Below are positions 1 to 5,223 of a DNA stretch of 6,926 bases, piece after piece. A program made the translations under genes and the position numbers. This DNA is from Gammaproteobacteria bacterium (GTDB taxonomy: Bacteria; Pseudomonadota; Gammaproteobacteria; UBA6429; Thiohalophilaceae). Below the pieces are notes generated by a model. It saw only the letters and a program-made list of their open reading frames with translations. It had not been told where the DNA came from and did no database searches. How positions within the stretch are numbered: the first letter of the stretch is position 1; every line of letters starts with the position of its first letter. The stretch is from assembly GCA_024641445.1 (NCBI GenBank), contig JAHEDA010000131.1, forward strand, positions 1 to 6,926. The letters run 5' to 3'.

Positions 1-16
1 TCAAAGGGGTTTCATA

Positions 17-442
17 ATGAATATGTCGAAATTACACAGTGCAGTGAAGCAATACAATCAGATCGGGGTAGCCGCCGAGGTTGAGGCCGCCAGTCCACAC
101 CGTCTTATCCAGATGCTTATGCAGGGTGTGTTGGAAAAGGTCCTGATTGCGAAGGGCTATATGGAGCGCAAGGATATTCCTAATAAAGGCGTTCACATTA
201 GTTGGGCGATCACTATTATTGAGGGGCTACGCGCAAGCTTGAACAAAGATGCGGGGGGCGAGATTGCACAAAATCTGGATGACCTCTACGATTACATGAT
301 TCGTCGTTTGTTACGTGCGAATCTGGAAAATAACATAGATATGTTGGATGAGGTATCTTCACTGATGCGTTCCGTCAAGGGCGCATGGGATGACATGCCC
401 TTACCGAGTCTACCCGTAGAATCCGATGCCATTACGGGTTGA
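17..442 (+). CDS. fliS: Flagellar export chaperone FliS
   Basis: FliS is a cytosolic helical-bundle chaperone. It binds the C-terminal tail of newly made flagellin, keeps it from polymerising early and delivers it to the export gate. The 141-residue product has the family's usual length and landmarks: the N-terminal segment around KQYNQIGV (residues 11-18), SPHRLIQMLMQG (26-37), and the C-terminal block from YDYMIRRLL (91-99) through NIDMLDEV to GAWDDM (122-127). The first ATG is preferred because AAAGGGG at 3-9 lies 7 nt upstream; a second ATG at 23 would be too far from it. The gene is followed after 2 nt by the fliT-like gene, so the two are probably co-transcribed, likely with fliD or flagellin genes to the left of the window. 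The tail after about residue 128 is short and acidic. The family call is secure. Confidence 0.95.
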   Translation: MNMSKLHSAVKQYNQIGVAAEVEAASPHRLIQMLMQGVLEKVLIAKGYMERKDIPNKGVHISWAITIIEGLRASLNKDAGGEIAQNLDDLYDYMIRRLLRANLENNIDMLDEVSSLMRSVKGAWDDMPLPSLPVESDAITG

Positions 443-444
443 CG

Positions 445-774
445 ATGGAAGAGACAACGCAACTTCGTGATTGGGCTGGGCGGATTTTGTCGCTCAGCCA
501 GCGTCTGCTAGAACTGGCCCGTCAGGAGCAGTGGCAGCAGATGGTTCAGATCGAGACAGAGCGTCGCGCTCTGATCGATGGCCTCTTTCGGCACCCGGGC
601 ATGCCTGCGGGGTTGGCCCATGTTGCCGATTTATTGGAGAGCGTTGTCGAATTAGACGGCGAGAGTATTGCACTAGGCATGCAGGCGCGACAGCAGATGT
701 CACGGGAACTGGATGTAATGCTGGAAGGGCGGAGCGATTCGGTGATACGTGCCTATAACAGTTTTACGCATTAG
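445..774 (+). CDS. fliT: FliT-like flagellar chaperone (FliT/FleP family)
   Basis: This 109-residue protein is almost entirely helical, with no signal peptide or membrane segment. The regions QLRDWAGRILSLSQRLLELA (6-25), the Q/E-rich WQQMVQIETERRALID helix (about 30-45) and a C-terminal helix around MSRELDVM resemble FliT, the export chaperone of the filament cap protein FliD. The gene between fliS and fleQ in Pseudomonas is called fliT, fliS' or fleP. I infer the role from size, helicity and position, since FliT proteins are weakly conserved. I chose ATG 445, which leaves 2 nt after the fliS stop; a TTG at 439 overlapping that stop is the alternative and would add two residues. ACGGG at 434-438 is the nearest weak ribosome-binding match, and translational coupling to fliS is likely. 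In enteric bacteria FliT also inhibits FlhDC; no FlhDC is visible here, so that role is not assumed. Confidence 0.72.
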   Translation: MEETTQLRDWAGRILSLSQRLLELARQEQWQQMVQIETERRALIDGLFRHPGMPAGLAHVADLLESVVELDGESIALGMQARQQMSRELDVMLEGRSDSVIRAYNSFTH

Positions 775-887
775 TCATATACCGTCTGAGTTTTTGATCG
801 CTTATGTCTGCAATGCCGCATGAAGTACACCCTAATATATATAGTATGGGTACAGTTGTTCATTCTTTAACCCCTGATATCTAAAAC

Positions 888-901
888 GACAAAATTTTGA
901 C
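888..901. promoter_or_regulatory. Palindrome over the fleQ -35 box, possible FleQ operator
   Basis: The 14-bp sequence GACAAAATTTTGAC is a dyad with one mismatched pair; the inner ten bases CAAAATTTTG are perfectly symmetric. Its right half contains the TTGAC of the candidate -35 box. As I remember it, the published Pseudomonas FleQ box is GTCaNTAAAtTGAC, and 9 of its 13 defined positions match here. A repressor bound here would block RNA polymerase, so negative autoregulation by FleQ or control by another regulator is possible. This is inference from one site. Confidence 0.35.
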
Positions 902-925
902 TTTCACTGTCGGACTGGCTAGTCT
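897..925 (+). promoter_or_regulatory. Candidate sigma70 promoter for fleQ
   Basis: A TTGACT -35 box (897-902, five of six matches to TTGACA) is separated by 17 nt from TAGTCT (920-925), which keeps the important first, second and sixth positions of the -10 box. The predicted start would be near 932, giving a leader of about 65 nt. The -10 box is weak. A second option is TTGTTC (856-861) with TATCTA (878-883) at 16 nt spacing. No sigma54 or sigma28 signature is present. Confidence 0.4.
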
Positions 926-998
926 TGCCCCACACAGTTTTCGTTAACTGTTTCATTATCCTTAATTAATTCGGGTATAGCTGTTAGGGAGACAGTGC

Positions 999-2432
999 AT
1001 GAGCGTGTTGGTGGTAGCAGACGATAGCGGTATCCAGCAAACTTTGCAGACCATCCTCAGTTTCATTGATTACGGTGATGTCAATCTTGCAGGCTATCAA
1101 CAGTGGCGTGGGATGGGTAAGGCCGAGGTTGATGCAGTTTTTCTGGCCGACTCGGCTACCCCCGCGACATTGTCAGAGGCCCAGGGACTCAAGGCACACT
1201 TTGGTGAATCGCTACCGGTTATCTTGGTCCCCGCAAAGCACGACTCCAGCGTGGCGCCTGAGCTGGCAAAACTGATTTGTGCGCGTTTGGACCTCCCACT
1301 CAAATACCGTCAATTCACTCATTCCTTGCATCTTGCCGATGTCTTTGCCGATAGCAAACAGCGCCATGGCTCCAGTAATGGCATCTTATTTCGTAGCCTG
1401 GTCGGTAACAGCCGGGCAATCCAATCCGTACGGAAACTTATCGAGCAGGTGGCGGATACCGACGCAAACGTCCTCATCCTGGGTGAGTCTGGTACGGGCA
1501 AGGAGGTCGTTGCACGGAATCTTCACTATTTCTCTTCCAGGCGGAACAAGCCCTTTGTACCCGTAAATTGCGGCGCGATACCGCCTGATCTGCTCGAGAG
1601 TGAATTATTTGGTCACGAGAAGGGGGCCTTTACGGGTGCCATTAGTGCACGGCAGGGCAGATTTGAACTCGCCGAAGGCGGCACGCTATTCCTGGACGAG
1701 ATCGGTGACATGCCATTAGCTATGCAGGTAAAGCTCTTGCGCGTACTGCAGGAACGGACCTTCGAGCGTGTTGGGAGCAATAAGCCTATCCAATCCGATG
1801 TGCGGATTATCGCCGCGACTCACCGAGAACTTGAAGATGAGATTGAGCAGGGACGTTTTCGTGAGGACCTGTATTACCGTTTAAATGTGTTTCCCATTGA
1901 AATGCCGCCCCTGCGCGAACGGGCAGAGGATATTGCCTTACTGGTAAAGGAGCTTATTCGTCGTATGGAACATGAACAACGTGGTTCCGTACGTCTAACC
2001 GCCGCGGCAATGAATACGCTAATGGTCTATGGATGGCCGGGCAACGTCCGTGAGTTGTCTAACCTGGTGGAACGCCTGATCATCATGCACCCATACGGCT
2101 TGGTTGATGTGCGAGATCTACCAAAAAAATTCCGTCAGGGCCTGCCTGAGGGCGAGGCGCCAGAGGATGTTAGCGCGGATCACGATGAAACTGCGGGGCT
2201 TTCCAGCGTGATGTCCCCTGATCTCCTACAAGAGCCTCGGCTACCGAGTTCTGGACTGGATCTGAAGGAGCATCTCTCCAGCCTGGAATTCTCACTCATT
2301 AAACAGGCGCTTGATGATGCTGAAGGGGTGGTGGCGCATGCCGCCGAGCGCCTGCGCATGCGTCGAACCACCCTGGTGGAGAAGATGAGGAAATATGGCC
2401 TGCAACGACAGGAACAGGCGTCAGGAATTTGA
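999..2432 (+). CDS. fleQ: Master flagellar sigma54 activator FleQ/FlrA
   Basis: FleQ is the top flagellar activator; with sigma54-RNA polymerase it turns on class II genes such as fleSR. The 477-residue protein has an N-terminal degenerate receiver-like FleQ domain (about 1-118), an AAA+ core (about 130-370), a linker and a Fis-type helix-turn-helix (about 434-468). In the core I see Walker A GESGTGKE (162-169), the sigma54-contact loop GAFTGA (209-214), Walker B FLDE (231-234), the REDLYYR finger region (288-294) and GWPGNVREL (345-353). LFRSLVG (130-136), R173-N174 and E318/R322 align with the c-di-GMP contacts described for P. aeruginosa FleQ, so ligand response is likely. The ATG has AGGGAGA just upstream. 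An A7 run at 2123-2129 lies between core and HTH. Vibrio and Shewanella call this protein FlrA. A generic NtrC-type regulator is unlikely given the N-terminal domain, the motif LPKKFR and the fleSR neighbours. Confidence 0.93.
   Translation: MSVLVVADDSGIQQTLQTILSFIDYGDVNLAGYQQWRGMGKAEVDAVFLADSATPATLSEAQGLKAHFGESLPVILVPAKHDSSVAPELAKLICARLDLPLKYRQFTHSLHLADVFADSKQRHGSSNGILFRSLVGNSRAIQSVRKLIEQVADTDANVLILGESGTGKEVVARNLHYFSSRRNKPFVPVNCGAIPPDLLESELFGHEKGAFTGAISARQGRFELAEGGTLFLDEIGDMPLAMQVKLLRVLQERTFERVGSNKPIQSDVRIIAATHRELEDEIEQGRFREDLYYRLNVFPIEMPPLRERAEDIALLVKELIRRMEHEQRGSVRLTAAAMNTLMVYGWPGNVRELSNLVERLIIMHPYGLVDVRDLPKKFRQGLPEGEAPEDVSADHDETAGLSSVMSPDLLQEPRLPSSGLDLKEHLSSLEFSLIKQALDDAEGVVAHAAERLRMRRTTLVEKMRKYGLQRQEQASGI
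2123..2149 (+). other. A7 slippery tract with downstream stem-loop inside fleQ
   Basis: Seven A residues (2123-2129) are read as CCA AAA AAA, placing an A-AAA-AAA heptamer in the phase needed for -1 tandem slippage. After a 5-nt spacer, TCAGG (2135-2139) can pair with CCTGA (2145-2149) across a 5-nt loop. The -1 frame stops at TGA 2147-2149. The geometry resembles known bacterial -1 frameshift sites, but the stem is short and no strong upstream SD-like stimulator is visible. It may be chance. Confidence 0.3.
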
Positions 2433-2458
2433 CCTTCATTATCGTAGTCTTATCTAAC

Positions 2459-2476
2459 TAGCTGAAATTAAAGCTA
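2459..2476. repeat. Short inverted repeat upstream of the fleS promoter
   Basis: TAGCT (2459-2463) and AGCTA (2472-2476) form a perfect 5-bp inverted repeat around an 8-nt AT-rich spacer, ending 10 nt before the -24 element. There is no T-run, so it is not a convincing fleQ terminator. It could be part of an activator site for the sigma54 promoter, but a 5-bp repeat arises easily by chance. Confidence 0.2.
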
Positions 2477-2486
2477 TCATTCCCTA

Positions 2487-2500
2487 GGCACGGTTTTTGC
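2487..2500 (+). promoter_or_regulatory. Sigma54 (RpoN) -24/-12 promoter of fleSR
   Basis: GGCACG (2487-2492), four bases, then TTGC (2497-2500) match the core of the sigma54 consensus TGGCACG-N4-TTGCW, with invariant GG and GC at the correct 10-nt separation. Only the flanking positions differ (A before GG, C after TTGC). Transcription should start near 2512, leaving a leader of about 35 nt before the TTG start of fleS. FleQ, encoded immediately upstream, is the expected activator, as in Pseudomonas. Confidence 0.9.
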
Positions 2501-2535
2501 CTTGTGTGGATACTGAGTTCGATGTATCTCGCACT

Positions 2536-2549
2536 GGAGCAAAAAGTTG
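2536..2549 (+). promoter_or_regulatory. Ribosome-binding site fixing the TTG start of fleS
   Basis: GGAG at 2536-2539 sits 7 nt before TTG 2547-2549. The frame is closed upstream by TGA at 2514-2516 with no ATG or GTG in between, and the next in-frame ATG is about 155 codons further in, inside the PAS domain. TTG is therefore the only start that gives a complete protein. Confidence 0.8.
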
Positions 2550-3803
2550 GCGCTAATACCCACCACACTGCTGGCACCCGAGGGCCTGGAAGAGGCCTTT
2601 CACACCTTTAACCAGTTATCGCAGCAACTGGCGGACTCCTATCAGTCCCTCCAGGGACAAGTCACGCAGCTGACCAGTGAGCTGGCCTCGGCGCGAGATG
2701 CACGTATCCAGGAACTAACCGAGAAAGAACGCCTGGCCTGTCGGCTTACCACACTCTTGAATGCCCTGCCCGGTGGTGTGGTGGTGCTGGACGGGAAAGG
2801 TTGCATACAGGAATTCAACCCGGCAGCAGGAGAGTTGCTGGAAGGTCTCGTGCAGGGTGAGGCCTGGTTATCACTAATCGATCGCGTCTTTTCTCCCCGT
2901 AGTGATGATGGCCATGAGGTCTCCCTGGTTGATGGGCGTCGCGTCAACATCTCAACCTGCCCCTTGGGTACCGAGCCGGGGCAGATATTGCTTATTACCG
3001 ACGTGACAGAAATGCGCGCACTCCAGGACCGTTTAAGTCAGCATCAGAGGTTGGCGGCAATGGGTCAGATGGCTGCCGCACTGGCGCATCAGATCCGTAC
3101 GCCACTTTCATCCGCACTGCTCAATGCCTCGAATCTGAAACGGATTCAAGTCAATGAGACACAACGGCAACAATCCGCCGAAAAAATTATCAGTCGCTTG
3201 CGCCACTTGGAATGCCTTATTAACGATATGTTGTTGTATGCACGCGGCACCGTCACGGGAGAGCAGTACTTTGAGGTGCATGATCTCCTGGTCGAGATGG
3301 TGACAACGGTCGAGGCACCATTACGTGCGACCGGGACCTCGCTTTATCTTAATGATGCAACGTGCTCGATAAAGATGTGGGGCAATCGAGAAGTGTTGCT
3401 CAGTGCGCTCATCAATCTGGTGGTGAATGCACAACAGGCAATGGCACGAGGTGGAGAGATTATTATTGAGGCAAGTCTGACCGATGCACAGGAGTTGTCA
3501 TTATCAGTGTCAGATAATGGGCCCGGTTTTTCCTCCGAGTCAAAACAACGTGCCTTTGAACCCTTTTATACCACCCGTGCGGAGGGTACCGGTCTTGGTT
3601 TGGCGGTGGTCGCGACGGTCGTCCGTGCGCACGATGGCAATGTCGAGCTGGAGAGCGAGCTGGGAAAAGGCAGTCGATTCAGTTTGATCTTTCCACACAC
3701 TCGCCTGGAACTTAATAAAGAACATTTATTTATCATGGCGTCACCTGCGGAGCAGGCGATATCAACACATCCACACACTGCCACATCAAGAGGTGCAGCA
3801 TGA
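2547..3803 (+). CDS. fleS: Flagellar sensor histidine kinase FleS/FlrB
   Basis: FleS autophosphorylates and passes phosphate to FleR, gating the class III flagellar genes. The 418-residue protein has no membrane segment, so it senses a cytosolic cue, in known systems linked to assembly state. From N to C: a coiled-coil-like helix (about 15-65), a PAS domain (about 66-155), a HisKA dimerisation helix pair with LAHQIRTPL and phospho-accepting H181, and an HATPase domain with N-box N294, G1 DNGPGF (323-328), FEPFYTT (337-343) and G2 GTGLGLAV (347-354). Q182 replaces the usual Glu after the histidine, which is normal for FleS/FlrB. The start is TTG. The last 20 or so residues (MASPAEQA onward) extend beyond the HATPase fold and look disordered. 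Its stop overlaps the fleR start in ATGA. The sigma54 promoter at 2487-2500 should drive it. Confidence 0.92.
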   Translation: MALIPTTLLAPEGLEEAFHTFNQLSQQLADSYQSLQGQVTQLTSELASARDARIQELTEKERLACRLTTLLNALPGGVVVLDGKGCIQEFNPAAGELLEGLVQGEAWLSLIDRVFSPRSDDGHEVSLVDGRRVNISTCPLGTEPGQILLITDVTEMRALQDRLSQHQRLAAMGQMAAALAHQIRTPLSSALLNASNLKRIQVNETQRQQSAEKIISRLRHLECLINDMLLYARGTVTGEQYFEVHDLLVEMVTTVEAPLRATGTSLYLNDATCSIKMWGNREVLLSALINLVVNAQQAMARGGEIIIEASLTDAQELSLSVSDNGPGFSSESKQRAFEPFYTTRAEGTGLGLAVVATVVRAHDGNVELESELGKGSRFSLIFPHTRLELNKEHLFIMASPAEQAISTHPHTATSRGAA

Positions 3804-5197
3804 ATCAATCACGAATTCTGATCGCGGAAGATGATACCGCCCTGAGTGAGGCGCTGGCGGATACTCTGCAAATGGCCGGTTATGAGATTGTTACTGCGGT
3901 TGATGGCGACGACGCACTGAGAAAACTGGATAAGACCAGTTTCGATCTGGTAGTGAGTGATATTCATATGCCGCATGTCGACGGTCACAATCTATTAAAG
4001 CAAATAAAAATCAGTCAGCCAGAATTGCCCGTAATGTTGATGACGGCCTATGGATCGATTCAACAGGCCGTTGATGCGATGCGTGATGGCGCCGTGGACT
4101 ACATGGTGAAGCCCTTTGAGGCCGAGGTGCTTGTGAATATGGTAGGGCGTTATGTCGCCCAGCCTCGTACCACGGATGAAAAGATGGTAGCGGATGATCC
4201 GGTGTCGAAAAATCTCCTGTCGATGGCGCGACGTGTTGCAGAGAGTGATGCCACGGTAATGATTACTGGCGAGAGTGGTTCGGGTAAAGAGGTGTTGGCG
4301 CGTTATATTCACTTGAATTCTCCACGCGCCGCACAACCTTTTATTGCTATCAACTGTGCAGCCATACCCGAGAATATGTTAGAGGCTACCCTGTTTGGGT
4401 ATGAGAAGGGTGCCTACACCGGGGCCTATAAGGCCTGTCCAGGCAAATTTGAGATGGCTCAAGGCGGCACCTTGTTGTTGGACGAAATCTCTGAGATGGA
4501 TCTGGGTCTACAGGCCAAGTTGTTGCGGGTGTTACAGGAACGTGAGGTTGAACGTCTGGGTGGGAATAAATTGATTGCCCTGGATGTGCGGGTACTGGCA
4601 ACTTCAAACCGTGATATGCGTCAGGCGGTGCAGCAGGGACGTTTCCGAGAAGACTTATTTTACCGTCTGAACGTTTTCCCCCTGCATATCAGTCCGCTAC
4701 GTGAGCGCCGTGGAGATATCGTGGCTCTGACCGAGCAGTTGCTGCAAAAATATACTGTGTCCTCTGGCAAGGCAATTCCAGGACTGTCGAGTGAGGCGGC
4801 ACTGAAACTCCAGGGCCACGACTGGCCGGGCAATGTGCGTGAACTTGAGAATGTCATCCAGCGCTGTCTCATTATGCAACAGGGGGGGGCTATCACCGAA
4901 CAGGATGTCATCTTCGAGGCCTCAGGAAAAATGCTTGCCACAGTCTCAACTGCGATGCCATCAGCTCAAATGCCGACTAGTAATGAAGACGCCCCACAGG
5001 GTGATCGGTTGAATCATGATCTCAAGCAACATGAATGGGAAATCATTATCAAGACTATCAAGGCCGAGGGGGGTAGCCGTAAGGCAACCGCAGCAAGGCT
5101 TGGTATCAGCCAGCGGACGCTTCGCTACAAACTGGCACGCATGCGTGATGCGGGGCTCGATATCCCCGGCGGTGGAGCTGGGCTTGAAGCATTTTAA
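3800..5197 (+). CDS. fleR: Sigma54-dependent response regulator FleR/FlrC
   Basis: FleR is the partner response regulator of FleS and with RpoN activates late basal-body, hook and rod genes. The 465-residue protein has a complete receiver domain (about 4-118) with acidic pocket E10/D11/D12, phospho-acceptor D54, T82 and K104. The AAA+ core (about 135-365) has Walker A GESGSGKE (157-164), the loop GAYTGA (204-209), Walker B LLLDE (225-229), REDLFYR (283-289) and DWPGNVREL (341-349). A Fis-type HTH follows (about 408-447), including GISQRTLRYKLARM. The loop has Tyr where most activators have Phe. The motifs YEKGAYTGAYKACPGKFE and LLLDEISEMDLGLQAKLL are FleR/FlrC-like. It starts inside the fleS stop (ATGA), so the two are translationally coupled. 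A run of eight G (4882-4889) sits between core and HTH. Confidence 0.93.
   Translation: MNQSRILIAEDDTALSEALADTLQMAGYEIVTAVDGDDALRKLDKTSFDLVVSDIHMPHVDGHNLLKQIKISQPELPVMLMTAYGSIQQAVDAMRDGAVDYMVKPFEAEVLVNMVGRYVAQPRTTDEKMVADDPVSKNLLSMARRVAESDATVMITGESGSGKEVLARYIHLNSPRAAQPFIAINCAAIPENMLEATLFGYEKGAYTGAYKACPGKFEMAQGGTLLLDEISEMDLGLQAKLLRVLQEREVERLGGNKLIALDVRVLATSNRDMRQAVQQGRFREDLFYRLNVFPLHISPLRERRGDIVALTEQLLQKYTVSSGKAIPGLSSEAALKLQGHDWPGNVRELENVIQRCLIMQQGGAITEQDVIFEASGKMLATVSTAMPSAQMPTSNEDAPQGDRLNHDLKQHEWEIIIKTIKAEGGSRKATAARLGISQRTLRYKLARMRDAGLDIPGGGAGLEAF
4882..4889 (+). repeat. G8 homopolymer inside fleR
   Basis: Eight consecutive G residues are read as the last base of CAG, then GGG GGG, then the first base of GCT (Q361-G362-G363-A364). 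It is the longest single-base run I can find in the window. Loss of one G moves the frame to a stop at 5010-5012; gain of one G leads to a stop at 4978-4980. Either change would keep receiver and AAA+ core but remove the HTH. Whether the tract varies cannot be seen from one sequence. Confidence 0.85.
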
Positions 5198-5204
5198 TCG
5201 CGTA

Positions 5205-5216
5205 TCTCACTTGAGA
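5205..5216. repeat. Small dyad overlapping the fliE ribosome-binding site
   Basis: TCTCA (5205-5209) and TGAGA (5212-5216) are perfect inverted copies. As RNA, TCTC and GAGA could form a 4-bp hairpin with an ACTT loop, covering part of the AGAGG (5214-5218) used by fliE. The stem is weak and may be meaningless in vivo. Confidence 0.25.
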
Positions 5217-5223
5217 GGTAGTT

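Larger units (their letters stand above)
775..998 (+). other. Non-coding leader between fliT and fleQ
   Basis: These 224 bp contain no plausible gene on either strand and are more AT-rich than their surroundings. They hold an imperfect dyad, GTACACCC (825-832) against GGGTAC (848-853), flanking an alternating AT run (835-842). Further right are the palindrome at 888-901, the candidate promoter at 897-925, and a strong ribosome-binding site AGGGAGA at 986-992, 6 nt before the fleQ ATG. I see no GC-rich stem followed by a T-run, so there is no clear terminator after fliT, and no -24/-12 element. This suggests that fleQ is transcribed by a housekeeping-type promoter, as expected for the top of the hierarchy, possibly with some read-through from fliT. 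Confidence 0.7.

Noticed and set aside
439..444. TTG 439 as the start of the fliT-like gene
   Set aside because: ATG 445 in the same frame adds no gap problem, and is a better start codon. The two extra residues carry no family similarity.
494..703. Overlapping reading frames on both strands of fliT (also + frame 471-758)
   Set aside because: They are shadows of the coding frame: compositionally biased (Arg/Ala/Gly rich), without ribosome-binding sites and with no recognisable domain.
840..845. TATAGT as a -10 box for fleQ
   Set aside because: Good -10 match, but no -35 box is found 16-18 nt upstream, and it sits inside an alternating AT run where such matches are expected.
2433..2486. Terminator after fleQ
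   Set aside because: The only inverted repeat (TAGCT/AGCTA) is short and AT-rich and is not followed by a T-run.
3995..4336. 113-codon antisense frame inside fleR
   Set aside because: It lies opposite the conserved receiver and AAA+ coding sequence, has no promoter or ribosome-binding site, and its protein looks like random antisense translation.
5133..5147. TGGCACGCATGCGTG near the end of fleR as a sigma54 promoter for fliE
   Set aside because: The -24 half is perfect but no TTGC occurs at the required distance; the bases there read CGTG. It encodes part of the conserved HTH (LARMRD).
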